Shown: positions 8,505-18,796 of the stretch, one piece after another
Layout of the letters: every line of letters begins with the position of its first letter
How positions within the stretch are numbered: position 1 is the stretch's first letter
Assembly (NCBI GenBank): GCA_025963725.1
Contig: JAOQAE010000003.1
Location: 620,001 to 684,000 of the forward strand
DNA length: 64,000 nucleotides
Source: Bacteroidota bacterium
Lineage (GTDB): Bacteria > Bacteroidota > Bacteroidia > 2-12-FULL-35-15
Reading direction: 5' to 3'
Made by a program: the position numbers and the translations under genes
Notes under the pieces: model-generated
Told to the model about the DNA's origin: nothing
Databases searched by the model: none
Seen by the model: only the letters and a program-made list of their open reading frames with translations

Positions 8505-8537
8505 TCAGCCAATTTCAATAAGCTTGAGATTGGCTGA
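8505..8537 (+). terminator. Hairpin: terminator of the endonuclease gene or 5'-leader hairpin of the PKD gene
   Basis: A 14-bp stem (8505-8518 with 8524-8537, one U-G pair) and a 5-nt loop is followed by TTTTAT. It fits an intrinsic terminator for the gene ending at 8392. It also lies just after a possible -7 box at 8489, so it could be a stabilising 5' hairpin of the next mRNA. Confidence 0.55.
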
Positions 8538-8599
8538 TTTTATCAGGTGATGCATGGTGCAACTTAAACCATTTAAAAAGCATCATTTTATAGGATAAA

Positions 8600-11500
8600 A
8601 TGATCTTTACTCTTTTACATAATCTTTTGAGAAATTGCCTGCGCCTTTCTTTCGTTACATTGCTGTTCGTTATCGCGCTGACACCAAGGCTTTCCGCGAA
8701 TTGCGGCAATATCAATTCTGCTTTTACGCCCTCCCAAACGCTGGTGTGTGGCCCGGGTGCGACAACCATTTCCTTTACAAATAACAGTACCGGTGCAGGC
8801 GCTGCGGGTGCCGGGTACAACTGGTACCTGAACGGCGTCTTCTTTTCAACCACCACGGGGCTTGTTGCTCCGGGAACCTCCACGATCTCCGCTGTGGGAA
8901 CCTACAATTACCTTCTTGTTGCTTACGATACCGCACTTAACTGCCGCGATTCAGCCACTGTGCAAGTGATCATCCGTCCCTTGCCGAATGCTGCTTATTC
9001 ATTTGCGCCGAATAACCAATGTGCCGGGACAACCGTTGCCTTCACCAATGCTTCAACAGGCACCGGCGGATTCACAACGTCTGCCTGGAATTTTGGTGAT
9101 GGCGGAACATCAACAGCAGTGAGCCCTACGCATGTATATGCAGCAGGCGGAACTTACAATGCCACGCTCACGATCACGAATGGCGCAGGATGTACGAGCA
9201 CGGTCTCGCATCCTGTCACAGTGCTTCCGCGCCCGGTGGCTACCATCGCGGGTGACGACGGCGATGGCGATACCCAATACTGCTTATCTCCTGTCGACAA
9301 TACAACTTCGGAAGTAGTCACCTTTTTCAACCTCAGCACAGGCGCCGTTTCATATACCTGGAGCTTTGGCGACGGATCTCCTGCATTCACAACAGCATCC
9401 ACGGCAAGCTTCAACCATACTTACAGCAGCTATGGCACTTTTGTAGTAACAATGACAGCCACAGGCGCGAACGGATGTACCACCACTACCACGCTCAGCG
9501 TGATCTTCGACAAATTTGTTTCTGCATCCTTCATTGTGCCGCTTGCAGAATTCTCCGGTTGTGTGCCGCACGTGGTAACGCCTGCCAATGCATCCCAGAA
9601 TGCCAGTCAGTATGTATGGAACTTCGGTGACGGCACGCCATCGGTAACAACCACAACCTATACTGCACCCAGCCATACCTACAACACCGGCGGATCCTAC
9701 ACGATCTCCTGCGTGGCTTCCAACAGCTGCAACTCTTCCACTTCCACGGTTGGCCCGATCACGGTAGTAGGCCCGCCGGTGATCAACTTTACCGCTACGC
9801 CCGGCTTAGGCTGCTCGCCGCAAACGGTAACCTTCGGAAATACCACTACAGGCGCTTCCCCTACTAATAATTATTACTGGGATTTTGGAAATGGAAATAC
9901 GCTGAACGGCGTGAAATTTCCTCCTGCACAGGTGTATTACCAGGGAACCTGGACCATCATGCTTGTTTCGGGAAATGCCTGCGGAACGGATACGGCCTTC
10001 AGGACAATCGTAGTGGATACGATCCCAACTGCGATCATGACAGCCACGCCAACCGTGGGATGTACGCCGTTAACAGTGGCAACCACCAACAGCTCAACAG
10101 GCGGGAATCTTTCCTATCAATGGTTCATTGACGGCGTTCTTACCTACACTTCACCAACCATTCCGAACATTGTATTCACAGCGCCTGCGGGCAATGCGGC
10201 GGTAACGCACAGCATTCACCTGCATGTGTTCAATCATTGCGGTGTGGATGATACAACTGTTACCATAACAGTTCATCCTTTGGTGCAGGCGTTGATGGCG
10301 CCCGCAACATCCACTATTTGTGCGGGAAGCAGCGTTACGTTCACACAAAGCTCGCTGGGCGATCTGCTCACGTATTCATGGAACTTCGGGAACGGGAATA
10401 CATCCGCTTCGGCGGCACCACCCACGCAAACCTATGCTGCTGCGGGAACATACACTGTCACTTTAACTGTAACAGGCTTCTGCGGAACGAGCAACACTAC
10501 CGCTGTCGTAAATGTGAACCCGATCCCGGCAGCACCTACTGTTCCCGCTGCGACCATTTGCTCTGGAACTTCCACCACGCTTACTGCTACCGCGCCGGGC
10601 CCTGTTTATCAATGGTACAATGCGGCGGCCGGAGGAACACTTCTGCAGACAGGCGCCAGCTATACCACACCTGTGCTGAGTGCAACAACAACGTACTATG
10701 TGCAATCCACGGCATTGGGCTGTACCAGTCCGCGCACTGCCGTAACTGTTACAGTGAACCCGATCCCTGTGGCGCCAACTGCGTTTCCGGCAACAATCTG
10801 CTCGGGAAGCACCGCCACATTAACAGCCACAGCACCCGGCGGAACCTATGAATGGTACAATGCAGCCGCAGGCGGAACGCTGCTGCAAACGGGCGCTTCG
10901 TACACAACACCAGCACTTGCCGCTACAACAACGTATTATGTTCAGGCTACGGTAGGCGGCTGTACAGGCCCGCGCACCGCCGTAACAGTTACTGTGAACC
11001 CGATCCCTGCCGCGCCAACGGTTGCACCGGCAACGATCTGTACCGGCAATACGGCAGCATTAACAGCCACCGCGCCGGGCGGAATTTATCAGTGGTACGA
11101 TGCGCCGGCAGCGGGCACGCTTCTGCAAACAGGCGCCGGCTATACAACGCCGGTATTAACGGCAACAACAACGTACTATGTGCAAACCACGGTTGCCGGA
11201 TGTACCAGTCCGCGCACCGCCGTAACCGTTACCGTGAACCCGATCCCTATTGCCGATATTATTCCCGATGTAAGCTCCGGCTGTGCAGGATTGGTGGTGC
11301 ATTTCAACAACAACTCGAGCCTTGGCGGAACGTATGCATGGGCCTTTGCGGGTGCCGCGCCTGCAACATCCGCAGTGTATTCGCCGCCTCCTGTTACATT
11401 TACTGCATCGGGAAATAACATGGTGGTGATCACCGTAACGGTTGCAGGATGTGTGAAAAAGGATACAGCGTTCATCAGCATTGCACCTTTGCCTACGCCT

Positions 11501-14500
11501 GCATTTACGCTGACGCCGAATGCGGGATGCTCGCCGGTAACGACCGTGATAAATAACACAAGCGGTGTAACGGCAGGCGATACCTACGCATGGGATTTCG
11601 ATAATGGCAGCACTTCCGCCTTGCTGAATCCGCCTTCGCAAACGTATACCACAACGGGTGCCGACAGCATTTACACGGTGCAGCTGATCATCTCCGCTGC
11701 CAATGGCTGCAGCGACAGCGTAGCGCATACGGTTACTGTTCATCCGAACCCGCAGGCTGCGTTCACTGTAAGCAACGATACAGCCTGCGCGAACACCGCA
11801 GTCACATTTTCAAATGCATCAACAGGCGCATCAAGCTATCAGTGGACATTCGGCGATGCCGGCACCAGTACAGCAGCCAGCCCGGTGCATACATACGCAA
11901 TACCAAATAATTACAGTGTTCAGCTCATCGCATCAACGGCCTTTAGTTGCAGGGATACGGCGCAGGCGCTGATCGTTATCGACAGCGTTCCTGCTGCGGC
12001 ATTTTCGGCAAGCACCGAATGCCTTGGCTTTGCAACACAGTTCACTAATGTTTCATCAGGCAGCATTGTGAGCTGGAGCTGGAATTTCGGGGATGGCTCT
12101 CCGGCAGGTGCCACAAGCAATCCCGCGCATACATATCCTTCCAGCGGAACGTACAATGTAACGCTCACGGTAACGAATGCGTTCGGATGTATTCATTCCG
12201 TAACGCACCCCGTTATTGTGAATCCTGTGCCGGTGGCGGCATTTGCGAATTCAACAGCATGCCTCGGGCAAGCGACCACATTTACCGATCAGACTACCGG
12301 CACACCGATCAGCTGGAACTGGAACTTTGGCGATGCAAGCCCGGCGGGCAATACGCAGAATCCTTCACATACCTACGCAGCAGCAGGAACATACGCGGTT
12401 ACGCTGATCGCTTTCGGCGGAAGCGGCTGCTCGGATACGGTAAGCCATACGGTAACGGTGAACCCTGTTCCAACGGCTAATTTCACATCTGCGAATGTTT
12501 GCACGAATGATCCGATGTCCTTCAGCAGCACATCGCTCGGGGCGCCGACAACCTTCGTATGGAATTTCGGGGATGGTAATTCAGACAATACAAACAATCC
12601 TTCACCAACGCATGTGTATACAGCTGCGGGAACATACAACGCAGTGCTCACCGTTGGCTATGCAACGGGCTGTACCAACAGCATCACGATCCCTGTGACC
12701 TCGTTCCCGCTCACCGTTCCGAATTTTACAAGCACCACTTCCTGCCTGAATGTAACAACAGCATTTACGGATGCCACAGCAAACACGCCCGTACAATGGA
12801 GTTGGAATTTCGGTGATGCCGCAACAAGCACTGTTCAGAATCCTTCGCACACGTATGCCGCACCGGGAACTTATCCGGTGATGCTCATAACGCAAAACAG
12901 CTTTGGCTGCCGCGATTCGGTAACGATCAATGCGGTAGTGAATCCCTTGCCTGTAGCGGCATTTGCGTTTGATACGGTTTGCCAGGGAACTGCAAGCGCA
13001 TTCATGAACCAGTCGCTTTCCTCTTCCGCATGGAGCTGGAGCTTCGGGGATGGTAGCCCTGCAAATGCTGCGAATTCTCCTACGCACATCTATGCTGCAA
13101 GCGGCACATATACTGTTACGCTGATCTCCTCCAATGTATTCGGCTGCACCGATACGGTGACGCACTCCGTGATCGTTCGTCCGAACCCTGTTGCCGCCTA
13201 CACGGCCACTACAGCCTGTTTTACGTACGCAACAACGTTTACCGACAACTCTGTTTCAGCAGTATCGTGGAGCTGGAACTTCGGCGATGGCTCCGCAGCG
13301 GTAACCACAGCAAGCCCTTCGTACACTTACCCGGCAGCCGGCACTTACAATGCGGCGCTTACGGTAACAAATGTTTTCGGCTGCATAAATGTGGTAACGC
13401 ATCCTGTGCTTGTGAACCCCGTTCCGGTGGCGGCGTTCAACAATACAACGGTTTGCTTCGGGCAGGCCACAGCCTTCACCGATCAAACCACGGGTACGCC
13501 TATCGGCTGGACCTGGGATTTTGGCGATGCATCTGCAATTGGCAATACACAAAATCCAACACATACCTATGCAGCCGCAGGCACGTATAACGTAACGCTC
13601 ATTGCATCCGGGGGAAGCGGCTGTCTGGATACGGTAAGCAATTCGATAACCGTGAATCCTGTTCCTACAGTGGGCTTCAGCTTCGCATCCGTTTGCACGA
13701 ACGATACCATGTTCTTCAATAGTACATCCTTAGGAGCTCCGGATACATTCACCTGGAATTTCGGCGATGGCTTCTCCGATAATTCAAATGATCCTTCACC
13801 TTCACATGTATATATAGCTGCAGGAACGTACAATGTAACGCTCACTGCCGGCTATTCCGCAACAGGCTGCACCAACAGCATCACTATCCCGGTAACGGCT
13901 TTCCCGCTTACCGTTCCCGGCTTTACAAGCAGCACGCCATGCCTCAATGTGGCAACCGCATTTACAGACGCTACTTTAAATTCGCCAACACAGTGGAGCT
14001 GGAATTTCGGTGATGGCTCTGCAGTGAACACAACTCAAAATCCCACACATGTGTATGCTGCGCCGGGAACATATTCCGTAATGCTGCTTACGCAGAATAC
14101 ATTCGGCTGCCGTGATTCAATAACGATCAGTACAGTCGTAAATCCATTGCCGGTAGCGGCATTTACAGCAGATACCGTTTGCGCAGGCGCGGCAACATCC
14201 CTCACTGACCAATCCACATCCGCGGTTGGCTGGTCATGGGATTTCGGTGATGGAAGCGCATTTAGTACAAGCAATTCACCAGCACACACGTACCCTGCAA
14301 GCGGAACGTATACAGTTACATTAATTGTATCGAACATTTTCGGCTGCACCGATACTATCTCGCATGCTGTTATTGTTAACCCGAATCCTGTTTCATCCTA
14401 CGCGGCCACAACAGCTTGTCATTCGTATGCAACGCTGTTCACCGATAACTCAACAGCCGCAGTGAGCTGGGCATGGAGCTATGGCGATGCAACAGCAACC

Positions 14501-17500
14501 GACACCCTTCAATCACCTTCGCACATTTTTGCGAACCCCGGTAACTACACGGTTTCACTGCTGGTCACAAATGTGTTCGGCTGTACCAATTCATCATCAC
14601 AAATGGTAACCGTGTTGCCGCAGCCGGTTGCCGATTTCAGCTTTAGCACGGTCTGCGCAAGACAGACCGTACAATTTACCGATATTACCGTTGGCGCTTC
14701 GCTCACAACCTGGTCATGGGATTTTGGCGATGGAACACCGCTGAGCACAACACAAGATCCAACACACATCTATACGCTTGGCGGAAATTATGTAGTAACG
14801 CTGATCGTTGGTAACGTTGCCGGATGTGCCGATACAATTGTGAAGCCCGTGATCGTGAACACTGTTCCCGTGCCTTTATTTTCAGTTACGGATGGCTGCC
14901 TTGGAACAACCACATCCTTCACCGATCTTTCTTCCGATGTGGTCGCGCTCAGCACCTGGCAATGGGATTTCAATGACGGAAACAGCTCTTCATCCCAGAG
15001 CCCGGATTACATTTACATCAATCCCGGAACGTATAATGTTTCATTAACGGTGACGAATATCAACGGTTGCGACAGCAGCATTGTTCTGCCGGTTGACATT
15101 CACCCCTTCCCTGTTGCAGCATTTACGGTGAATACGGTCTGCGCCGGAAATACAACAACATTTACAAATACATCCACCGGCGCTTCACAATATACCTGGG
15201 ATTTCGGCGATGGCAGCGCAAGCGATACAACACAAACCCCAACGCATACTTACGCGCTTCCGGGGATGTACACGGTAAGCCTCTACGCGCAAAATGCTTT
15301 TGGCTGCAGCGATTCCATCACACAGAATGTAAATGTAAACCCTGTTCCGCTTGCGGCATTTTCAATGGATACCGTTTGCGCCAATGCGGCAACCTCTTTT
15401 GTTGACCAATCCACATCCGCTGTTTCCTGGCAATGGAATTTGGGCGACGGAAGCCCTGTAAATACAGGCAATTCGCAGACGCATGTTTATCCGGCTGCAG
15501 GAACCTACAACGTAACGCTGATCACTGCCAACCTTTACGGATGTGCCGATACGGCTTCACATGCTGTCCTCGTGCATCCGAATCCTGTTTCTTCATATAC
15601 GGCTACGAACGCCTGTTTCGGCTCCGCAACAGCCTTTACGGATAATTCAACGGGAGCTGTAAGCTGGGACTGGAGTTTCGGTGATGCCACGGCGAACGAT
15701 ACAGCACAATCGCCTTCGCATGTGTTTGCAAACACCGGCAATTACAATGTTTCACTGTTGGTGACGAATGCATTCGGATGTACAAATTCATCGCTGCAAA
15801 CGATCAACGTGCTGCCGCAGCCGGTTGCTGATCTCACATACAGCATTTTATGCGAGCAGCAGCTCATGCAGTTCAGCGATCTTACCGCAGGCCCTTCCAT
15901 CAGCACCTGGAGCTGGGATTTCGGCGATGGCTCAACAGCAAGCAACCTTCAAAATCCATCGCATGTGTATGCGCTTGCAGGAAATTACAATGTAACGCTT
16001 GTTGCGGGCAACAGTTCGGGCTGCCTCGATACGGTTGTTAAGGCAATTACGGTGAACAGCGTTCCTTTGCCTTTGTTCACTGCGAACACAAGCTGTGCGG
16101 GAACAGCAACAACATTCACGGACCAGTCTGCGGATGTGGTGCCGATCAGCAGCTGGTATTATGATTTCAACGACGGTAACAGCTCGGCTTCGGCAAATCC
16201 AAGCTACATCTATGCTGCAGCGGGCACTTACAATGTTTCGCTCATCGTTACCAATATCAACGGCTGCTCGGATACCATAACAGTTCCGGTAACAGTGAAT
16301 GTTTATCCTGTTGCCAATTATGTTGCAGATACGGTTTGCATCGGCACGCCAACTACATTCACCGACATTTCAACGGGCGTTCCAACGTCATGGTCATGGA
16401 ATTTCGGTGATGGAGGAAGCAGTGTAACAGGCCCCTCGGCAACGCATATTTATGCAACGGCAGGATCGTATGTAACATCGCTTACCGTGTCAAGCGGCGC
16501 AGGTTGCACCGATCAGGCCTTCCTTGTAGTGATGGTGAGAGGCGATGTGCAAGCCGATCTTACTGCTGCGAACACCGCTTGCGCGAACGACCTTGTAACG
16601 ATGAATGATAATTCGGTGGTGAGCACCGGCTTTATTGCTTCCAGCGCATGGGATTTCGGCGATAGCTCTCCGCAGGTGTTTGCAACGAACACAACACATG
16701 CATACTCGGTTGCTGGCACCTACATAATTACGCATGTGGTTACTTCCGACGGTGGATGCGCAAGCACTGCGATCGATACCATCCTGATAAACCCCTTGCC
16801 TGTCGCCGGCTACACAACTGCAAATACCTGCCAGTCGCAGGCCGCGCTCTTTACCGATAACTCCTCCGGCTCGCCTGTAACATGGAGCTGGAGCTTTGGG
16901 GATGGCGGAACAAGCAGTCTTCAGAACCCTTCACATCCGTATGCTGCAGCAGGAAATTATGTGGCCACGCTTATCGTAACCACCGCTGCAGGCTGCGCCG
17001 ATACGTCCATCCGGAGTGTAACCGTTTACCCGCAGCCCAATGCATCCTTTACAAGCAACGTGGTTTGCTGGGGCGATATGACAACCTTTATCAGCACGTC
17101 CACAACAGCAAGCGGAACGATCACCGGCACTTGGTGGGATTTCGGCGATGGAGCGAATTCAACCATCAGCAGCGTGGACCATATCTTCGGAACAATGAAT
17201 GACACGTTCAATGTAACGCTTGCCGTGGTTACAAATTTTGGCTGCGTGGATACGGTAACGCAGCCCGCATATACTCATCCGCTGCCGGCATTCAATTATG
17301 GGCCGCAGCAGGCGAGCGGCTGCGATGCATTCACCACCACCTTCAATGAAACATCCACTGTTTCGGGCGGAACCATTGTGAACTGGCTCTGGGATTTCGG
17401 CGACGGAAATTTAACCTACACGCAAAACCCAACACATACGTACGATTCCGCGGGAAGCTATTATGTATCATTAACGGTAACCGATACCTATGGTTGTACA

Positions 17501-18064
17501 ATGAGCGATACGCTGAACTATCCTGTGGTGGTGTATCCACATCCGGTAGCGGGATTCAGCGCTTCTCCGCAGCAGGCATCCATCTACGAGCCCAACATCC
17601 AGTTCAGCAACGAATCGATCGGTGCCACATTGTGGGATTGGGATCTGGGCGATAATGAAACAAGCATCCTGCAGGATCCTTATCATGTGTACCCCGATAC
17701 GGGAACGTTCATCGTGACACAGATCGCGATCAACCAGTATGGCTGCCGCGACACTGTTCAGCACCCGGTTACCATCACAGGTGAAAGTACTACGTTCATC
17801 CCGAACGCGTTCACGCCGAACGGCAACGGGCTTAACGATGTGTTCGCGCCGAAGTTCTATGGCATGATAGAATACAGGATGTTCATCTTCGATCGCTGGG
17901 GCAATGAGATCTTTAAGACGGAGAGTATGACCGAAGGCTGGAATGGACGCGTGAATGGAGTAGGTGCGGAAGTGCAGCAGGATGTATATGTTTATAAGAT
18001 CTTCACCAAGGATCTGCTGCATAATGATCACCGATATATTGGAAGCATTACGGTTGTGAAGTAG
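8600..18064 (+). CDS. Giant PKD-repeat surface protein with T9SS type B (gliding-associated) C-terminal domain
   Basis: This 3154-residue secreted protein has a signal peptide at about 1-33. It then carries about 32 PKD domains, each with the W-x-W-x-F-G-D-G core and a TYxVTL strand, and mostly two Cys per unit. Three Ig-like modules (QWYNAAAGG type, residues about 637-880) interrupt the PKD series. The C-terminus (about 3065-3154) is a CHU_C/type B sorting domain (TFIPNAFTPNGNGLNDVF, then FDRWGNEIF). Such proteins are exported by T9SS and act as cell-surface or adhesin-like fibres. The PKD units repeat with a five-unit, roughly 1.2-kb period between about 12.3 and 16.0 kb. Confidence 0.93.
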   Translation: MIFTLLHNLLRNCLRLSFVTLLFVIALTPRLSANCGNINSAFTPSQTLVCGPGATTISFTNNSTGAGAAGAGYNWYLNGVFFSTTTGLVAPGTSTISAVGTYNYLLVAYDTALNCRDSATVQVIIRPLPNAAYSFAPNNQCAGTTVAFTNASTGTGGFTTSAWNFGDGGTSTAVSPTHVYAAGGTYNATLTITNGAGCTSTVSHPVTVLPRPVATIAGDDGDGDTQYCLSPVDNTTSEVVTFFNLSTGAVSYTWSFGDGSPAFTTASTASFNHTYSSYGTFVVTMTATGANGCTTTTTLSVIFDKFVSASFIVPLAEFSGCVPHVVTPANASQNASQYVWNFGDGTPSVTTTTYTAPSHTYNTGGSYTISCVASNSCNSSTSTVGPITVVGPPVINFTATPGLGCSPQTVTFGNTTTGASPTNNYYWDFGNGNTLNGVKFPPAQVYYQGTWTIMLVSGNACGTDTAFRTIVVDTIPTAIMTATPTVGCTPLTVATTNSSTGGNLSYQWFIDGVLTYTSPTIPNIVFTAPAGNAAVTHSIHLHVFNHCGVDDTTVTITVHPLVQALMAPATSTICAGSSVTFTQSSLGDLLTYSWNFGNGNTSASAAPPTQTYAAAGTYTVTLTVTGFCGTSNTTAVVNVNPIPAAPTVPAATICSGTSTTLTATAPGPVYQWYNAAAGGTLLQTGASYTTPVLSATTTYYVQSTALGCTSPRTAVTVTVNPIPVAPTAFPATICSGSTATLTATAPGGTYEWYNAAAGGTLLQTGASYTTPALAATTTYYVQATVGGCTGPRTAVTVTVNPIPAAPTVAPATICTGNTAALTATAPGGIYQWYDAPAAGTLLQTGAGYTTPVLTATTTYYVQTTVAGCTSPRTAVTVTVNPIPIADIIPDVSSGCAGLVVHFNNNSSLGGTYAWAFAGAAPATSAVYSPPPVTFTASGNNMVVITVTVAGCVKKDTAFISIAPLPTPAFTLTPNAGCSPVTTVINNTSGVTAGDTYAWDFDNGSTSALLNPPSQTYTTTGADSIYTVQLIISAANGCSDSVAHTVTVHPNPQAAFTVSNDTACANTAVTFSNASTGASSYQWTFGDAGTSTAASPVHTYAIPNNYSVQLIASTAFSCRDTAQALIVIDSVPAAAFSASTECLGFATQFTNVSSGSIVSWSWNFGDGSPAGATSNPAHTYPSSGTYNVTLTVTNAFGCIHSVTHPVIVNPVPVAAFANSTACLGQATTFTDQTTGTPISWNWNFGDASPAGNTQNPSHTYAAAGTYAVTLIAFGGSGCSDTVSHTVTVNPVPTANFTSANVCTNDPMSFSSTSLGAPTTFVWNFGDGNSDNTNNPSPTHVYTAAGTYNAVLTVGYATGCTNSITIPVTSFPLTVPNFTSTTSCLNVTTAFTDATANTPVQWSWNFGDAATSTVQNPSHTYAAPGTYPVMLITQNSFGCRDSVTINAVVNPLPVAAFAFDTVCQGTASAFMNQSLSSSAWSWSFGDGSPANAANSPTHIYAASGTYTVTLISSNVFGCTDTVTHSVIVRPNPVAAYTATTACFTYATTFTDNSVSAVSWSWNFGDGSAAVTTASPSYTYPAAGTYNAALTVTNVFGCINVVTHPVLVNPVPVAAFNNTTVCFGQATAFTDQTTGTPIGWTWDFGDASAIGNTQNPTHTYAAAGTYNVTLIASGGSGCLDTVSNSITVNPVPTVGFSFASVCTNDTMFFNSTSLGAPDTFTWNFGDGFSDNSNDPSPSHVYIAAGTYNVTLTAGYSATGCTNSITIPVTAFPLTVPGFTSSTPCLNVATAFTDATLNSPTQWSWNFGDGSAVNTTQNPTHVYAAPGTYSVMLLTQNTFGCRDSITISTVVNPLPVAAFTADTVCAGAATSLTDQSTSAVGWSWDFGDGSAFSTSNSPAHTYPASGTYTVTLIVSNIFGCTDTISHAVIVNPNPVSSYAATTACHSYATLFTDNSTAAVSWAWSYGDATATDTLQSPSHIFANPGNYTVSLLVTNVFGCTNSSSQMVTVLPQPVADFSFSTVCARQTVQFTDITVGASLTTWSWDFGDGTPLSTTQDPTHIYTLGGNYVVTLIVGNVAGCADTIVKPVIVNTVPVPLFSVTDGCLGTTTSFTDLSSDVVALSTWQWDFNDGNSSSSQSPDYIYINPGTYNVSLTVTNINGCDSSIVLPVDIHPFPVAAFTVNTVCAGNTTTFTNTSTGASQYTWDFGDGSASDTTQTPTHTYALPGMYTVSLYAQNAFGCSDSITQNVNVNPVPLAAFSMDTVCANAATSFVDQSTSAVSWQWNLGDGSPVNTGNSQTHVYPAAGTYNVTLITANLYGCADTASHAVLVHPNPVSSYTATNACFGSATAFTDNSTGAVSWDWSFGDATANDTAQSPSHVFANTGNYNVSLLVTNAFGCTNSSLQTINVLPQPVADLTYSILCEQQLMQFSDLTAGPSISTWSWDFGDGSTASNLQNPSHVYALAGNYNVTLVAGNSSGCLDTVVKAITVNSVPLPLFTANTSCAGTATTFTDQSADVVPISSWYYDFNDGNSSASANPSYIYAAAGTYNVSLIVTNINGCSDTITVPVTVNVYPVANYVADTVCIGTPTTFTDISTGVPTSWSWNFGDGGSSVTGPSATHIYATAGSYVTSLTVSSGAGCTDQAFLVVMVRGDVQADLTAANTACANDLVTMNDNSVVSTGFIASSAWDFGDSSPQVFATNTTHAYSVAGTYIITHVVTSDGGCASTAIDTILINPLPVAGYTTANTCQSQAALFTDNSSGSPVTWSWSFGDGGTSSLQNPSHPYAAAGNYVATLIVTTAAGCADTSIRSVTVYPQPNASFTSNVVCWGDMTTFISTSTTASGTITGTWWDFGDGANSTISSVDHIFGTMNDTFNVTLAVVTNFGCVDTVTQPAYTHPLPAFNYGPQQASGCDAFTTTFNETSTVSGGTIVNWLWDFGDGNLTYTQNPTHTYDSAGSYYVSLTVTDTYGCTMSDTLNYPVVVYPHPVAGFSASPQQASIYEPNIQFSNESIGATLWDWDLGDNETSILQDPYHVYPDTGTFIVTQIAINQYGCRDTVQHPVTITGESTTFIPNAFTPNGNGLNDVFAPKFYGMIEYRMFIFDRWGNEIFKTESMTEGWNGRVNGVGAEVQQDVYVYKIFTKDLLHNDHRYIGSITVVK
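12313..15920 (+). repeat. Higher-order repeat: five-PKD blocks with ~1.2-kb period
   Basis: Equivalent PKD units recur every fifth domain. The TGG...GGCGATG cores near 12313, 13508, 14711 and 15908 are spaced about 1195-1203 bp apart. Neighbouring units keep the same order and family-specific wording, such as CTND...SFSSTSLGAP and SSYAATTAC...FTDNSTAAVSW. This points to block duplication of five domains rather than single-domain growth. Confidence 0.75.
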
Positions 18065-18081
18065 ATGTTGTAGCAATGTAA

Positions 18082-18300
18082 AACACACCCCTAACCCCTC
18101 TCGAGAGGGGAATACATCCTGCTCAGGTAATAATTACTCTCTTAAAGGTAAATACAATTCAGAACTATAATGTGAGAGTTGGCGGCATCAATTCATTCAG
18201 CTCAGATAATAATCACTGTCTTAAATATAATACAATTCAAAACTAAAATGTAGAGGTTAGCAGTATCAATTCCCCTCTCGAGAGGGGTTAGGGGTGTGTT
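18082..18300. repeat. MITE-like element with 31-bp perfect inverted ends and two internal 72-bp direct repeats
   Basis: Positions 18082-18112 and 18270-18300 are perfect reverse complements (31 bp, containing CCCCTCTCGAGAGGGG). Inside are two imperfect direct repeats, 18121-18193 and 18200-18271, both starting GCTCAG and ending ATCAATT. No ORF is present. Related CCCTCTCC palindromes occur elsewhere in this window. It could be a non-autonomous mobile element or a paired palindromic repeat. Confidence 0.8.
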
Positions 18301-18330
18301 CTTGAAGCATAGAAAAATTTTAATAAACAA

Positions 18331-18360
18331 AAAAACGGGAAGCATCAGCCTCCCGTTTTT
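18331..18360. terminator. Bidirectional intrinsic terminator
   Basis: AAAAACGGGA (18331-18340) pairs with TCCCGTTTTT (18351-18360). It lies between the convergent PKD gene and the small basic secreted protein, and can serve both strands. Confidence 0.75.
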
Positions 18361-18381
18361 TTATTTAAATATGATCCGGAA

Positions 18382-18675
18382 CTATTTCCTTTTCCTTCTT
18401 TTCTGTTTCCCCTGTGTCGCCGTTCCGAAGCCATCACCATCTACATTGTATTTGCTTTTGCGGTTCCTGCGGTATGATGTTCCGTTGTTCTTCATATTGG
18501 GATCCTTCTTCTTTTTTTCGAAGTGGCGCATCTGCCCGTGAGGTGCCTGCTCTTTATGGAACAGTCGGTGAAAGAAACCTCCCGATTTTTCGCTGCTGCC
18601 TTTTCCTGCGGATTGGGCAAATGAGATAGAAGATAATCCGGTAAAAAGTAGCGTCAGCAGGAAAATTTTTTTCAT
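18382..18675 (-). CDS. Small secreted, highly basic protein
   Basis: This 97-residue protein has a clear signal peptide (MKKIFLLTLLFTGLSSISFAQ). The mature part is strongly K/R-rich, with FHRLFHKE, HFEKKKKDP and a terminal KQKRRKRK. I do not recognise a named family. The charge suggests binding to anionic polymers such as nucleic acid, exopolysaccharide or LPS, which is speculative. A TATATTTG -7 box sits at 18718-18711 on this strand, giving a leader of about 30 nt. The gene stands alone between the PKD gene and a lipoprotein gene. Confidence 0.7.
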   Translation of the reverse strand: MKKIFLLTLLFTGLSSISFAQSAGKGSSEKSGGFFHRLFHKEQAPHGQMRHFEKKKKDPNMKNNGTSYRRNRKSKYNVDGDGFGTATQGKQKRRKRK

Positions 18676-18710
18676 TCGATCGGGCGTTTTTTAAAAAATG
18701 CGATGAAACA

Positions 18711-18718
18711 CAAATATA
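18711..18718 (-). promoter_or_regulatory. Candidate -7 box for the small basic secreted protein
   Basis: On the reverse strand this reads TATATTTG, an exact TAnnTTTG match about 36 nt before the start codon. No clear TTTG -33 box is seen. Confidence 0.4.
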
Positions 18719-18796
18719 ATTATAAGTTTTAGAAAATTTCCCTTGTTAATAAATTTCTGTAAATTGGTCATTAATAAAACCAAAAGAGGAAACGAA

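Noticed and set aside
12313-15920. CRISPR-like regular repetition
   Set aside because: Repeats are in-frame protein domains with a period of about 240 bp or multiples. There are no identical short repeats with unique spacers.
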